Position numbers and translations under genes: made by a program | Notes under the pieces: generated by a model | Told to the model about the DNA's origin: nothing | The model's input: the letters and a program-made list of their open reading frames with translations, nothing else | Databases searched by the model: none | Shown here: positions 1 through 7,415 of the stretch, piece by piece | Layout: the number at the start of each line of letters is the position of its first letter | How positions within the stretch are numbered: position 1 is the first letter of the stretch | Origin: CAIVPM01 sp049242865 | Lineage (GTDB): Bacteria; Bacteroidota; Bacteroidia; Chitinophagales; Chitinophagaceae | Assembly: GCA_049242865.1 (NCBI GenBank) | Contig: JBMLOR010000201.1 | Location: 1 to 27,907 of the forward strand | Direction of reading: 5' to 3' | Length of the DNA stretch: 27,907 nt

Positions 1-774
1 TTCATAACTAGTAATATTGTTATGTTCCCCTCCCTCTATGGTAATAAAATTATCAGATGGTTTTAAATGAGCTTTTAATTTACTAGCATTACTATAATAA
101 ATTGTACCATCTTTTGTACCATGAAAAATAGTAATTGGTTGCTTTGTTTTACTTAAATAATCATAACTTGGAATTTTATATTTAACCATCCATTCACAAG
201 GATACATAAAGCCCCATTGCTTGGCAACATCTACAAAACTGTTATAGGGGGTTTCTAAAATTACTTGTTGGGCATTGGTTTTACTAGCCAAATAACTTGC
301 TAATCCTGTGCCAAACGATTTGCCATAAATTACAATATCACTATCGGCATATTGTTGTTTTGCCAAAGCATAAAAAGCCTCGGCTTCTTTGTATAAAATT
401 TCTTCAGTTAGCTTTCCTGTGGTTTTTCCAAAATTTGGGTAATCACACATCCAAACATCGTAGCCTCTACTTGTAAAATTTATGGCATGCTTGGCGTAGC
501 GATTAATGTTGGTATGATTTCCATGAAAATACAATACTAATTTTTGTTTTGGAATTGAAGCAAAAAACTGTACTATACTAAATGTATATTCACTGTTGTA
601 AGGCAAGCTTACTTCTTTAAAGGGAATATCGAATTGAAATGGAGTATTAGCATCTATTTTTTTTGATCGGAAAAAAATAAAGTCTTGAAAAAAATAAAAC
701 CCTACACCAACTATTATATAAATAATAAAGATGGTGTAGAGCATTTTAAAAAGTTTTTTTTTGGAAGAAAACAT
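1..774 (-). CDS. Membrane-anchored alpha/beta hydrolase (partial, C-terminus off window)
   Basis: An open frame of 258 codons runs from an ATG at 774 off the left edge without a stop. The N-terminus has a short basic stretch and then a hydrophobic segment (about residues 12-30), so the enzyme is probably anchored in the inner membrane with an outward or periplasmic catalytic domain. The serine hydrolase triad can be read: oxyanion-loop HGN at 84-86, nucleophile elbow GKSFG at 151-155 (Ser153), acid Asp222 in HGTKD, and His251 in GGEHN. This resembles the ABHD13/BEM46-like hydrolase group; the substrate cannot be predicted. It starts 19 bp after the thiolase stop, so the two are probably co-transcribed. 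Only a few residues after the catalytic His are likely to be missing. Confidence 0.85.
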   Translation of the reverse strand, partial: MFSSKKKLFKMLYTIFIIYIIVGVGFYFFQDFIFFRSKKIDANTPFQFDIPFKEVSLPYNSEYTFSIVQFFASIPKQKLVLYFHGNHTNINRYAKHAINFTSRGYDVWMCDYPNFGKTTGKLTEEILYKEAEAFYALAKQQYADSDIVIYGKSFGTGLASYLASKTNAQQVILETPYNSFVDVAKQWGFMYPCEWMVKYKIPSYDYLSKTKQPITIFHGTKDGTIYYSNASKLKAHLKPSDNFITIEGGEHNNITSYE

Positions 775-793
775 CAAAATGAATGTTTCGTGG

Positions 794-1978
794 CTACAAT
801 CTTTCAATAATACCAGCAATACCTTGTCCACCACCTACACAAGCACTCACCATTCCATATTTTTTATTGGTACGTTTAAGGTCGCTGAGTAGTTGAACAG
901 TAAGTTTACAACCTGTACAACCCAAAGGATGGCCAAGTGCAATTGCTCCACCATTAATGTTGATGATATCTTTATTAAGATTAAGTTCTTTAATTACTGC
1001 TAGAGATTGTGAAGCAAAAGCTTCATTTAGTTCTATCAAATCTATATCTCCAATATTTAAGTTTGCTTGTTTTAAAACTTTTGGAATAGCAGCCACAGGC
1101 CCAATTCCCATAATTCTTGGATGAACCCCAGCTACAGCACAATTTACCAAACGACCAATTGGTTTTAAGCCCAATTCATTAACCATTCTTTCGCTCATTA
1201 CTACTACAAATGCAGCACCATCGCTAGTTTGAGAACTGTTGCCTGCAGTTACGCTTCCTGCTTGTGCAAAAGCAGGTTTTAGCTTTGCCAAGCCTTCAAC
1301 ATTTGTATCGGCTCTTACGCCTTCGTCTGTATCTACAACATAAGATTTTACAGCACGTTTTCCTTTTTCGTTTACATAGGTTTGGTTTACTGTAATGGGC
1401 AAAATACCTTCTTTAAAAAAGCCATTATCAATGGCAGTTTTTGCTTTTGCATGTGATGCAGTTGCAAATTCATCTTGCTCGGCACGACTAATATTAAATT
1501 CTTTAGCAACCGCCTCGGCAGTTAAACCCATGCTTAAGTAATAATCAGGTTCTTCTTTTGTAATGCTATATGCTGGCACAGTTTTCCAACCTGCTGTTGG
1601 CACCATACTCATACTTTCTGTACCACCAGCAACAATACACTCTGCCATGCCAGTTCTAATTTTTGCAGTAGCCATAGCAATACTTTCTAAGCCACTAGCA
1701 CAATATCTATTAATGGTAATTCCAGCAACGTCAATACCTAAGGCTTTTGCAGCAATAGTTCTACCAAATTGTAAACCTTGCTCAGCTTCAGGAACTGCGT
1801 TTCCTACAATTACATCATCTATTCTTTTTGTATCTAATTGAGGGATAGTAGCCACTAATCCTTTAATAACTTCTATGGCTAAATCATCGGGTCTAAAAAA
1901 TCTAAAACCCCCTTTTTTACTTTTGGTTACTGCTGTTCTAAATCCAGCTACAATGTAAGCTTCTTGCATAACAATCAT
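794..1978 (-). CDS. Acetyl-CoA C-acyltransferase (thiolase)
   Basis: Thiolase-family enzyme of 394 residues that cleaves 3-ketoacyl-CoA with CoA, or runs in reverse on acetyl-CoA. All catalytic blocks are present: nucleophilic Cys93 in NRYCASGLE, NEAF at 318-321, His350 in GHPLGCTG and Cys380 in CVGGGQG near the C-terminus. The length matches the bacterial family (about 390). The overall look is of a degradative FadA-like thiolase, but chain-length specificity cannot be read from sequence. Two ATG starts are possible, at 1978 and 1969; the second gives MQEAYIVAG, the usual thiolase N-terminus, and a leader of more than ten bases from the predicted promoter, so 1969 is at least as likely. The hydrolase gene follows 19 bp downstream. 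No FadB or acyl-CoA dehydrogenase lies in the window. Confidence 0.93.
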   Translation of the reverse strand: MIVMQEAYIVAGFRTAVTKSKKGGFRFFRPDDLAIEVIKGLVATIPQLDTKRIDDVIVGNAVPEAEQGLQFGRTIAAKALGIDVAGITINRYCASGLESIAMATAKIRTGMAECIVAGGTESMSMVPTAGWKTVPAYSITKEEPDYYLSMGLTAEAVAKEFNISRAEQDEFATASHAKAKTAIDNGFFKEGILPITVNQTYVNEKGKRAVKSYVVDTDEGVRADTNVEGLAKLKPAFAQAGSVTAGNSSQTSDGAAFVVVMSERMVNELGLKPIGRLVNCAVAGVHPRIMGIGPVAAIPKVLKQANLNIGDIDLIELNEAFASQSLAVIKELNLNKDIININGGAIALGHPLGCTGCKLTVQLLSDLKRTNKKYGMVSACVGGGQGIAGIIERL

Positions 1979-1986
1979 TTAAAAAG

Positions 1987-2016
1987 CGAAGATATAAAAA
2001 ATAGTTGTTTATGCAA
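1987..2016 (-). promoter_or_regulatory. Promoter of the thiolase operon
   Basis: Read on the minus strand, TTG (2016-2014), 19 bases, then TATCTTCG (1994-1987). This fits the Bacteroidota -33/-7 consensus TTG-N19-TAnnTTTG with one change in the -7 box. The predicted transcript would begin around 1981-1983. The promoter lies inside the murF-alr terminator hairpin. Confidence 0.5.
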
Positions 2017-2025
2017 CTATTTTTT
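1996..2025 (-). terminator. Rho-independent terminator of murF-alr
   Basis: Perfect 12-bp inverted repeat, AAAAAATAGTTG (1996-2007) and CAACTATTTTTT (2014-2025), with a 6-base loop. It lies about 50 bp past the murF-alr stop. On the minus strand the stem ends in a run of U, as in a factor-independent terminator; the symmetric A/T runs could make it bidirectional. Confidence 0.75.
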
Positions 2026-2073
2026 ATGGTAGTTTTTTACTCTATTTCTTATAAAACGATAACCAACAACTCC

Positions 2074-4503
2074 CTATTCCTCCACATACACCCTTTTCAC
2101 CCTTTGATTTAAGGTGCTTAAAGTTTCGTAAGCTATGGTGTTACAATTTTTTGCAACCTCCGTAATGGGCAAATTGTTGCCAAAAATTTCTACTACATCG
2201 CCTGTTTGTACATCATTTATATGGGTTACATCAATCATCGTCATATCCATACAAACATTACCAACTATGGGTGCTAGTGTGTTTTTAATCCAAACACTTC
2301 CTTTGTTGTTACCTAATTGCCTACTTAAACCATCGGCATAGCCAATTCGTATGGTTGCAATTTTGCTATCTTGTTGCATAATAGTTTTTCGATTGTAGCC
2401 TACGCTTTCGCCTTTTTTTACTTGGCGTATTTGTGCAATAGTTGTAGTAAGAGTTGCTACAGTTTGTAAGGGCAAATTGCTATTGGTGTTTTGAATGCCA
2501 TATAACCCAATGCCTAGTCTTACCATATTGTACTGCAAATTGGGCAATCGTAAAATTGCGGCTGTATTTGAAATGTGTTGCAAAAAACTGTAGTTAAGTT
2601 GTTGTTGCAAACTGTTGCAAAACTCATCGAAGCGTTGTTTTTGATACAAGGTAAAATCATCTTGCAAAGCATCGTCGCTACAAGCTAAATGTGTAAATAC
2701 TGATTTTATTTTTAGGGTGTTGGTTTGCTTACATAAAGAGCAAATTGTTTGTACTTCGGCTACCTCGAAACCAAGCCTATTCATTCCTGTGTTTACTTTT
2801 ATATGTATAGGAAATTGTTGCAAACCTTCTTGATTAATGTATTCTAAAAACTGACGAAGCAATTGTGCCGAAAATATTTCGGGCTCTAAATTATATTCCA
2901 CCAAATCGTAAAAATTGGCTTCGTCAATGTTCATCACCATTATTGGTAAACTTATCCCTGCTTTACGTAAAGCAACCCCTTCATCGGTATAGGCAACTGC
3001 TACATAATCTACCCTATTAAACTGTAACAATTTTGCCACTTCCTCGCTACCACTACCATAAGCAAATGCTTTAACCATGGCCATTATTTTGGTGGTTGGC
3101 AATAAGGTTTGTTTTATTGTTTTAAAATTGTGTTGTAAAGCGTTAAGGTTTATTTGCAATTGTGTTTGATGATTTTTTTGCTGCAACTGTTGTACAATTT
3201 TTTCTAATGCAAAAACCCTTGCCCCCTTTACATATATAATTTGATTTTTTAACTGATGTATGAATGACGAGGCTAATAAATGCTTAACATCTTTAAAGCA
3301 AAGCACTTCGGTTGCACTATACTTTAGTAAATGTTCATAGGCCATCATATCGTTTCCAACCCCAACAAAATAATCTATTTTATTGGCGGCTATTACAGCA
3401 GTTAATTGTTCAAAAAGTTGTTGTTTGTTAATATTGGTTTCAATAAAGTCGCTCAGTATTACTACTGTTTTTTTATTGGCTTTGTTTTGCTGTAAAAAGT
3501 CGAGCCCACTAACAAATGCACTAAAATCGTTGGTGTAAGTATCGTTTACAATTACACAGTTGTTTATAGCGTTTTGTAGTTGCAAACGCATGTGTAAATG
3601 TTGTAAATGCTGAATTCTATTGTTTATAGTTGTTGCACTGTATCCAAAGCTAAGCATAGTTGCACAGCAAGTTATACAGTTTTGTATAGAAGCCTCATCG
3701 GTAAACGGAGTAATAAATTCGTAAGCAACATCATTTAAATTAATGCTTACTTTACTCTGATTATTTTCTTTGAAAATGGTTGCTTTTTGTATGCTACAAT
3801 TTATAATGCTGTTGTTAAAACTAAGCTCGTTGTTTAAATTAGCCACCACAGTTTGGGTTTGCACAAAAAGCTTAAATTTTTCTTCCAGTTTTTGACTTTC
3901 ATTTTTAAATCCCGATTGGTGTGCATCGCCTAAATGTGTAAATACGCCAATGGTGGGTTGTACAATTTTTTGTAAGGCTTCCATTTCGTTGGTTTGACTA
4001 ATTCCAACTTCAAAAATGGCTAAATTATGTTGCTCGCTTAACTGCCAAACACTTAAAGGAACACCAATTTGGCTATTAAAACTTTTTGGGCTACGTACAA
4101 TATTATAATCTTCTTGTAGTAATTGATAGAGCCACTCTTTTACAATGGTTTTTCCGTTGCTTCCAGTAATGCCAATTACTGGAATTGTAAATTTATTTCT
4201 ATGAAATGTAGCTAATTGTTGAAGTGCTAATAGCGTGCTTTGCACCAACAAAAAATTAGCTTTAGGATACAATTTGTAGTTAATACTTTCTTCTACAACA
4301 AAATTGTAAACACCATTTTCGTAAAGGTCATTGATATAATTATGCCCATTGTTTGTGGTAGTTTTTATAGCAAAAAACAAAGTAGACTTTTGCCATACAA
4401 TTTTTCTGCTGTCAATTGCTAAATGTTCAATTATAGCGTTGGAGGTAATTGTTGCTTCACAGTTTATGGCATTAGAAATTTCTTGAATAGTGTATTGCGG
4501 CAT
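2074..4503 (-). CDS. murF-alr: Bifunctional MurF ligase / alanine racemase
   Basis: Fusion of two peptidoglycan precursor enzymes in 809 residues. The N-terminal part (about 1-445) is UDP-N-acetylmuramoyl-tripeptide:D-alanyl-D-alanine ligase: ATP-binding loop GITGSNGKT at 111-119, HLGDAH at 190-195, a lysine-rich KLEEKF block near 205 where Mur ligases carry the carbamylated Lys, and NDTYTNDFSAF at 320-330. The C-terminal part (about 447-809) is a PLP-dependent alanine racemase: the PLP lysine is Lys478 in VKAFAYG, then RLGIGLYG at 662-669, catalytic Tyr703 in VGYNRKT, GYADG at 721-725 and MDMTMID at 752-758. One protein thus makes D-Ala and ligates the D-Ala-D-Ala dipeptide (Ddl is still needed in between). 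This fusion is a known Bacteroidota arrangement. The gene is divergent from the UbiD gene. Confidence 0.96.
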   Translation of the reverse strand: MPQYTIQEISNAINCEATITSNAIIEHLAIDSRKIVWQKSTLFFAIKTTTNNGHNYINDLYENGVYNFVVEESINYKLYPKANFLLVQSTLLALQQLATFHRNKFTIPVIGITGSNGKTIVKEWLYQLLQEDYNIVRSPKSFNSQIGVPLSVWQLSEQHNLAIFEVGISQTNEMEALQKIVQPTIGVFTHLGDAHQSGFKNESQKLEEKFKLFVQTQTVVANLNNELSFNNSIINCSIQKATIFKENNQSKVSINLNDVAYEFITPFTDEASIQNCITCCATMLSFGYSATTINNRIQHLQHLHMRLQLQNAINNCVIVNDTYTNDFSAFVSGLDFLQQNKANKKTVVILSDFIETNINKQQLFEQLTAVIAANKIDYFVGVGNDMMAYEHLLKYSATEVLCFKDVKHLLASSFIHQLKNQIIYVKGARVFALEKIVQQLQQKNHQTQLQINLNALQHNFKTIKQTLLPTTKIMAMVKAFAYGSGSEEVAKLLQFNRVDYVAVAYTDEGVALRKAGISLPIMVMNIDEANFYDLVEYNLEPEIFSAQLLRQFLEYINQEGLQQFPIHIKVNTGMNRLGFEVAEVQTICSLCKQTNTLKIKSVFTHLACSDDALQDDFTLYQKQRFDEFCNSLQQQLNYSFLQHISNTAAILRLPNLQYNMVRLGIGLYGIQNTNSNLPLQTVATLTTTIAQIRQVKKGESVGYNRKTIMQQDSKIATIRIGYADGLSRQLGNNKGSVWIKNTLAPIVGNVCMDMTMIDVTHINDVQTGDVVEIFGNNLPITEVAKNCNTIAYETLSTLNQRVKRVYVEE

Positions 4504-4526
4504 TAGGAATTATATCTTTTCGTATT

Positions 4527-4534
4527 CAAAGGTA
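4527..4534 (-). promoter_or_regulatory. -7 box for murF-alr
   Basis: Minus-strand TACCTTTG matches TAnnTTTG and lies 23 bp upstream of the murF-alr ATG. No clear TTTG is seen 19-21 bp further upstream, so only half of the promoter is supported. Confidence 0.4.
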
Positions 4535-4548
4535 ATTGCTATTGATTT

Positions 4549-4556
4549 TACTTTTG
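4549..4556 (+). promoter_or_regulatory. -7 box for the UbiD gene, four bases from its ATG
   Basis: TACTTTTG matches the Bacteroidota -7 box. Only four bases (4557-4560) separate it from the ATG at 4561, so initiation here would give an mRNA starting at or within a base or two of the start codon. The -33 element is weak (TTC about 21 bp upstream). Confidence 0.45.
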
Positions 4557-4560
4557 TGGT

Positions 4561-6387
4561 ATGAATTATAGCAGCCTAGAATCTTGTCTAATTGATTTAG
4601 AAAAAAACAATCATTTAATAAGAATTAAAGAAGTTGTTGACCCAAATTTAGAAATGGCAGCCATACATTTAAGAGTGTTTGAAGCTGGCGGACCTGCTTT
4701 ACTATTTGAAAATGTAAAAGGCAGTGAATACAGGGCAGCTAGCAATATTTTTGGTAGTTTAGAGCGTAGCAAGTTTATATTCAGAAAAACTTTTGCTACA
4801 GTGCAAAAATTAATTGAACTAAAAGGCAACCCTATCGAAGCTATTAAACATCCTATAGATAATTTTACAACAGGGATAGCTGCTTTAAAAGCATTGCCAT
4901 TAAAAAATCCTATTTCAAAACCAATTTTACATAAACAAATAAAAATTTCGGATTTACCATTAATTAAACATTGGCAAAACGATGGAGGTGCTTTTGTAAC
5001 CTTGCCACAAGTATATAGCGAAGATATTGATGCACCAGGTATTATGAAAAGTAACTTAGGCATGTATCGTATTCAGCTTACTGGCAATAGTTATGAGCTT
5101 AACAAAGAAATTGGTTTACACTATCAACTACACAGAGGCATTGGTGTTCATCAAACCAAAGCCAATAAAAAAGGAGAGCCACTTAAAGTAAGTTGTTTTG
5201 TAGGAGGCCCGCCTAGTCATACCTTAAGTGCAGTAATGCCTTTGCCTGAAGGAATTAGCGAAATGACTTTTGCAGGCGTTATTGGTGGCCGACGTTTTAG
5301 ATATTTTTATGAAGATGGATTTTGCTTAAGTAGCGATGCTGATTTTGTAATAACTGGCGAAGTTTACCCACATGATAATAAACCTGAAGGCCCTTTTGGC
5401 GACCATTTGGGTTACTATAGTTTGCAACACGATTTTCCATTAATGAGGGTGCATAAGGTGTATGCCAAAAAGAATGCCATTTGGCCATTTACTGTGGTTG
5501 GCCGTCCTCCACAAGAAGATACAAGCTTTGGGCAACTCATACACGAACTTACAGGCGATGCTATTCCACAAGAAATTCCTGGCGTTAAAGAAGTACACGC
5601 AGTAGATGCTGCTGGCGTGCATCCTTTATTATTAGCCATAGGTAGCGAACGCTATACCCCATATTTACCAACTAAGCAACCTGCAGAGTTACTTACAATT
5701 GCTAATCACATTTTAGGAACAGGACAATTAAGTTTGGCTAAATTTTTATTTATAACTGCCGACGAAACCAATCAGCTTACCACACATCATATTGAAAAAT
5801 ATTTTGAATATATTTTAGAAAGAATTGACCTAAAAAGAGATATTCATTTTTATACTAAAACCACTATGGATACATTAGATTATAGTGGTACGGGCTTAAA
5901 CGAAGGTAGCAAAGTTGTATTTGCAGCTTATGGCGATAAAAAAAGAGAACTATGTAAAGAGGTGCCACAAAGCTTGAAAAGTTTAAGAAATTTTGAAAAT
6001 GCACAATTATGTATACCGGGTGTTGTGGCTTTACAAATAAAAAATGAACAATCAAAAGTTAAAATTGAAGAATTAATTAAAGAAATAAATCTTCAATCCT
6101 CAATTAATAACTCTCAATGTGCAATAATTGTATTGTGCGATGATGCTAGTTTTACAGCAGCCACATTAAACAATTTTCTTTGGGTAACCTTTACTCGTTG
6201 TAATCCTGCCAACGATATTTATGGCATAAACGAAACCATCGAAAACAAACATTGGGGTTGTGATACAGTAATCATTGATGCTCGAATAAAACCACATCAT
6301 GCACCAACAGTTGAAAAAAATTATGAAGTAGAAAAAAAGATCGACAAAATATTTGCAAAAGGAGGTAGCTTACATGGAATTATATAG
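4561..6387 (+). CDS. UbiD-family decarboxylase, probably of menaquinone biosynthesis
   Basis: Prenyl-FMN-dependent decarboxylase of the UbiD family, 608 residues, a length typical of the Bacteroidota group usually annotated as menaquinone biosynthesis decarboxylase (SCO4490/MqnL-like). It shows the family landmarks: an N-terminal helix plus LIRI (about 1-22), the cofactor region around LGMYRIQLTGN (166-176) and HYQLHRGIGVH (187-197), and the conserved acidic block ITGEVYPHDNKPEGPFGDH (264-282) that holds the catalytic carboxylates. The expected reaction is removal of an aromatic carboxylate during quinone synthesis in the cytoplasm. No UbiX flavin prenyltransferase, prenyltransferase or mqn gene is in the window, so the pathway assignment is by family only. 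The ATG at 4561 gives the family's normal N-terminus. It is followed by a strong terminator. Confidence 0.88.
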   Translation: MNYSSLESCLIDLEKNNHLIRIKEVVDPNLEMAAIHLRVFEAGGPALLFENVKGSEYRAASNIFGSLERSKFIFRKTFATVQKLIELKGNPIEAIKHPIDNFTTGIAALKALPLKNPISKPILHKQIKISDLPLIKHWQNDGGAFVTLPQVYSEDIDAPGIMKSNLGMYRIQLTGNSYELNKEIGLHYQLHRGIGVHQTKANKKGEPLKVSCFVGGPPSHTLSAVMPLPEGISEMTFAGVIGGRRFRYFYEDGFCLSSDADFVITGEVYPHDNKPEGPFGDHLGYYSLQHDFPLMRVHKVYAKKNAIWPFTVVGRPPQEDTSFGQLIHELTGDAIPQEIPGVKEVHAVDAAGVHPLLLAIGSERYTPYLPTKQPAELLTIANHILGTGQLSLAKFLFITADETNQLTTHHIEKYFEYILERIDLKRDIHFYTKTTMDTLDYSGTGLNEGSKVVFAAYGDKKRELCKEVPQSLKSLRNFENAQLCIPGVVALQIKNEQSKVKIEELIKEINLQSSINNSQCAIIVLCDDASFTAATLNNFLWVTFTRCNPANDIYGINETIENKHWGCDTVIIDARIKPHHAPTVEKNYEVEKKIDKIFAKGGSLHGII

Positions 6388-6458
6388 TTTTTTAATTGAT
6401 GCCGTTTGTAACTATATGGTAAAAATTTACTGAATCTTAATACACAAAACATTTTTAT

Positions 6459-6492
6459 AAAACAGCAGTGCACTTAGTTGCAATGCTGTTTT
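6459..6492 (+). terminator. Terminator after the UbiD gene
   Basis: Inverted repeat AAAACAGCAGTGCA (6459-6472) and TGCAATGCTGTTTT (6479-6492), 13 of 14 pairs, with a 6-base loop and an A run before and T run after the stem. It lies 71 bp past the stop at 6387 and can work as a factor-independent terminator. Confidence 0.75.
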
Positions 6493-6673
6493 GCTTAAGT
6501 ACAAACCTTATTACCCACTTTTCCATTTTTATACTCATTCAATAAGTTATTTTATAATCATCATCATATTTTATGATGAAGCAAATGCTTTGTCTATAAA
6601 AAACAAGATGCTAATAATGTTGTAGAGATAAAACAGAAAACAAAATACGCCCCTTATTCAATCTTATAAATAA

Positions 6674-6742
6674 AAAAAACAGTTATAGCATATTAAAAAA
6701 TACAGTGATTTAAACAATAATATGTTCAAAAAACAGTTATAG
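6674..6742. repeat. Short direct repeats upstream of the FAH gene
   Basis: AAAAAACAGTTATAG occurs exactly at 6674-6688 and again at 6728-6742 (54 bp apart). A looser version, AAAAAATACAGTGAT, lies between them at 6695-6709. The last exact copy ends 31 bp before the FAH start codon, where binding sites would be expected, but no regulator is known for it. Confidence 0.5.
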
Positions 6743-6773
6743 TAAAGTATTTTAAAATGCATTAATTCTTAGT

Positions 6774-7379
6774 ATGAAGATTATTTGTGTTGGTAGAAAT
6801 TATGTAAAACATATAGAAGAATTGGGAAATGCTATCCCCGAAGAACCTGTAATATTTATGAAGCCAAAATCGGCTTTGCAGTCGCCTAAAGCAAACTTTT
6901 GGTATCCAAGTTTTAGTAACGAATTGCATTACGAGGCCGAATTGGTGCTGAGAGTTTGTAAAAATGGTAAAAATATTGCTAAAAAACAAGCACATCAATA
7001 TATAGATAAAATTACTGTTGGATTAGATTTCACTGCAAGAGATGTTCAACAATATCTTAAAGAAAAAGGTTTGCCTTGGGAAAAAGCAAAGGCTTGGGAT
7101 AATAGTGCAGCAATTGGTGAGTGGAAAGATTTTTCGAAATACAAAAACCCAATTCGATTTCAATTATTTATGAATAATGAAATGGTGCAAGATGGAAACA
7201 GTGCACACATGATGTATGATTTTGCAACTTTAATTTCTCATGTATCTGAATATTTTTCATTAAACATTGGCGACCTCATTTTTACAGGAACTCCAGCAGG
7301 TGTTGGAGAATGTGTTATTGGAGACATTTTAACTGGCCTATTAGAAAACGAAAAAGTATTAGAGCTTGAAATAAAATAG
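6774..7379 (+). CDS. Fumarylacetoacetate hydrolase (FAH) family protein
   Basis: A 201-residue, single-domain FAH-fold enzyme, the short form seen in acylpyruvases and oxaloacetate decarboxylases (YcgM/FAHD1-like). The metal-binding acids are present: Glu54 and Glu56 in HYEAELV and Asp85 in VGLDFTARD. Further family motifs are CVGRNYVKH at 5-13, KAWDNSAAIG at 106-115 and the C-terminal GDLIFTGTPAGVG at 166-178. It probably hydrolyses or decarboxylates a small 2,4-dioxo or 2-oxo acid using Mg or Mn; the exact substrate is not predictable. It lies 36 bp upstream of the E1 dehydrogenase on the same strand, so the two probably form a 2-oxoacid operon. The start ATG gives the family N-terminus directly. 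Confidence 0.88.
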   Translation: MKIICVGRNYVKHIEELGNAIPEEPVIFMKPKSALQSPKANFWYPSFSNELHYEAELVLRVCKNGKNIAKKQAHQYIDKITVGLDFTARDVQQYLKEKGLPWEKAKAWDNSAAIGEWKDFSKYKNPIRFQLFMNNEMVQDGNSAHMMYDFATLISHVSEYFSLNIGDLIFTGTPAGVGECVIGDILTGLLENEKVLELEIK

Positions 7380-7415
7380 CAAAAAAAACGTTATCAATTT
7401 ATTAAAGCTTCTTTT

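Larger units (their letters stand above)
6388..6773. other. AT-rich intergenic region
   Basis: A 386-bp stretch without a credible gene on either strand. It holds a strong terminator (6459-6492), a perfect 8-bp hairpin TCATCATA/TATGATGA (6561-6579) and a repeated 15-base word (6674-6688 and 6728-6742). No -7 box matching TAnnTTTG is visible in front of the FAH gene, so its promoter is not identified. Confidence 0.6.

Noticed and set aside
2074..4503. MurF-alanine racemase fusion as a novelty
   Set aside because: It is striking, but this fusion is an established Bacteroidota feature.
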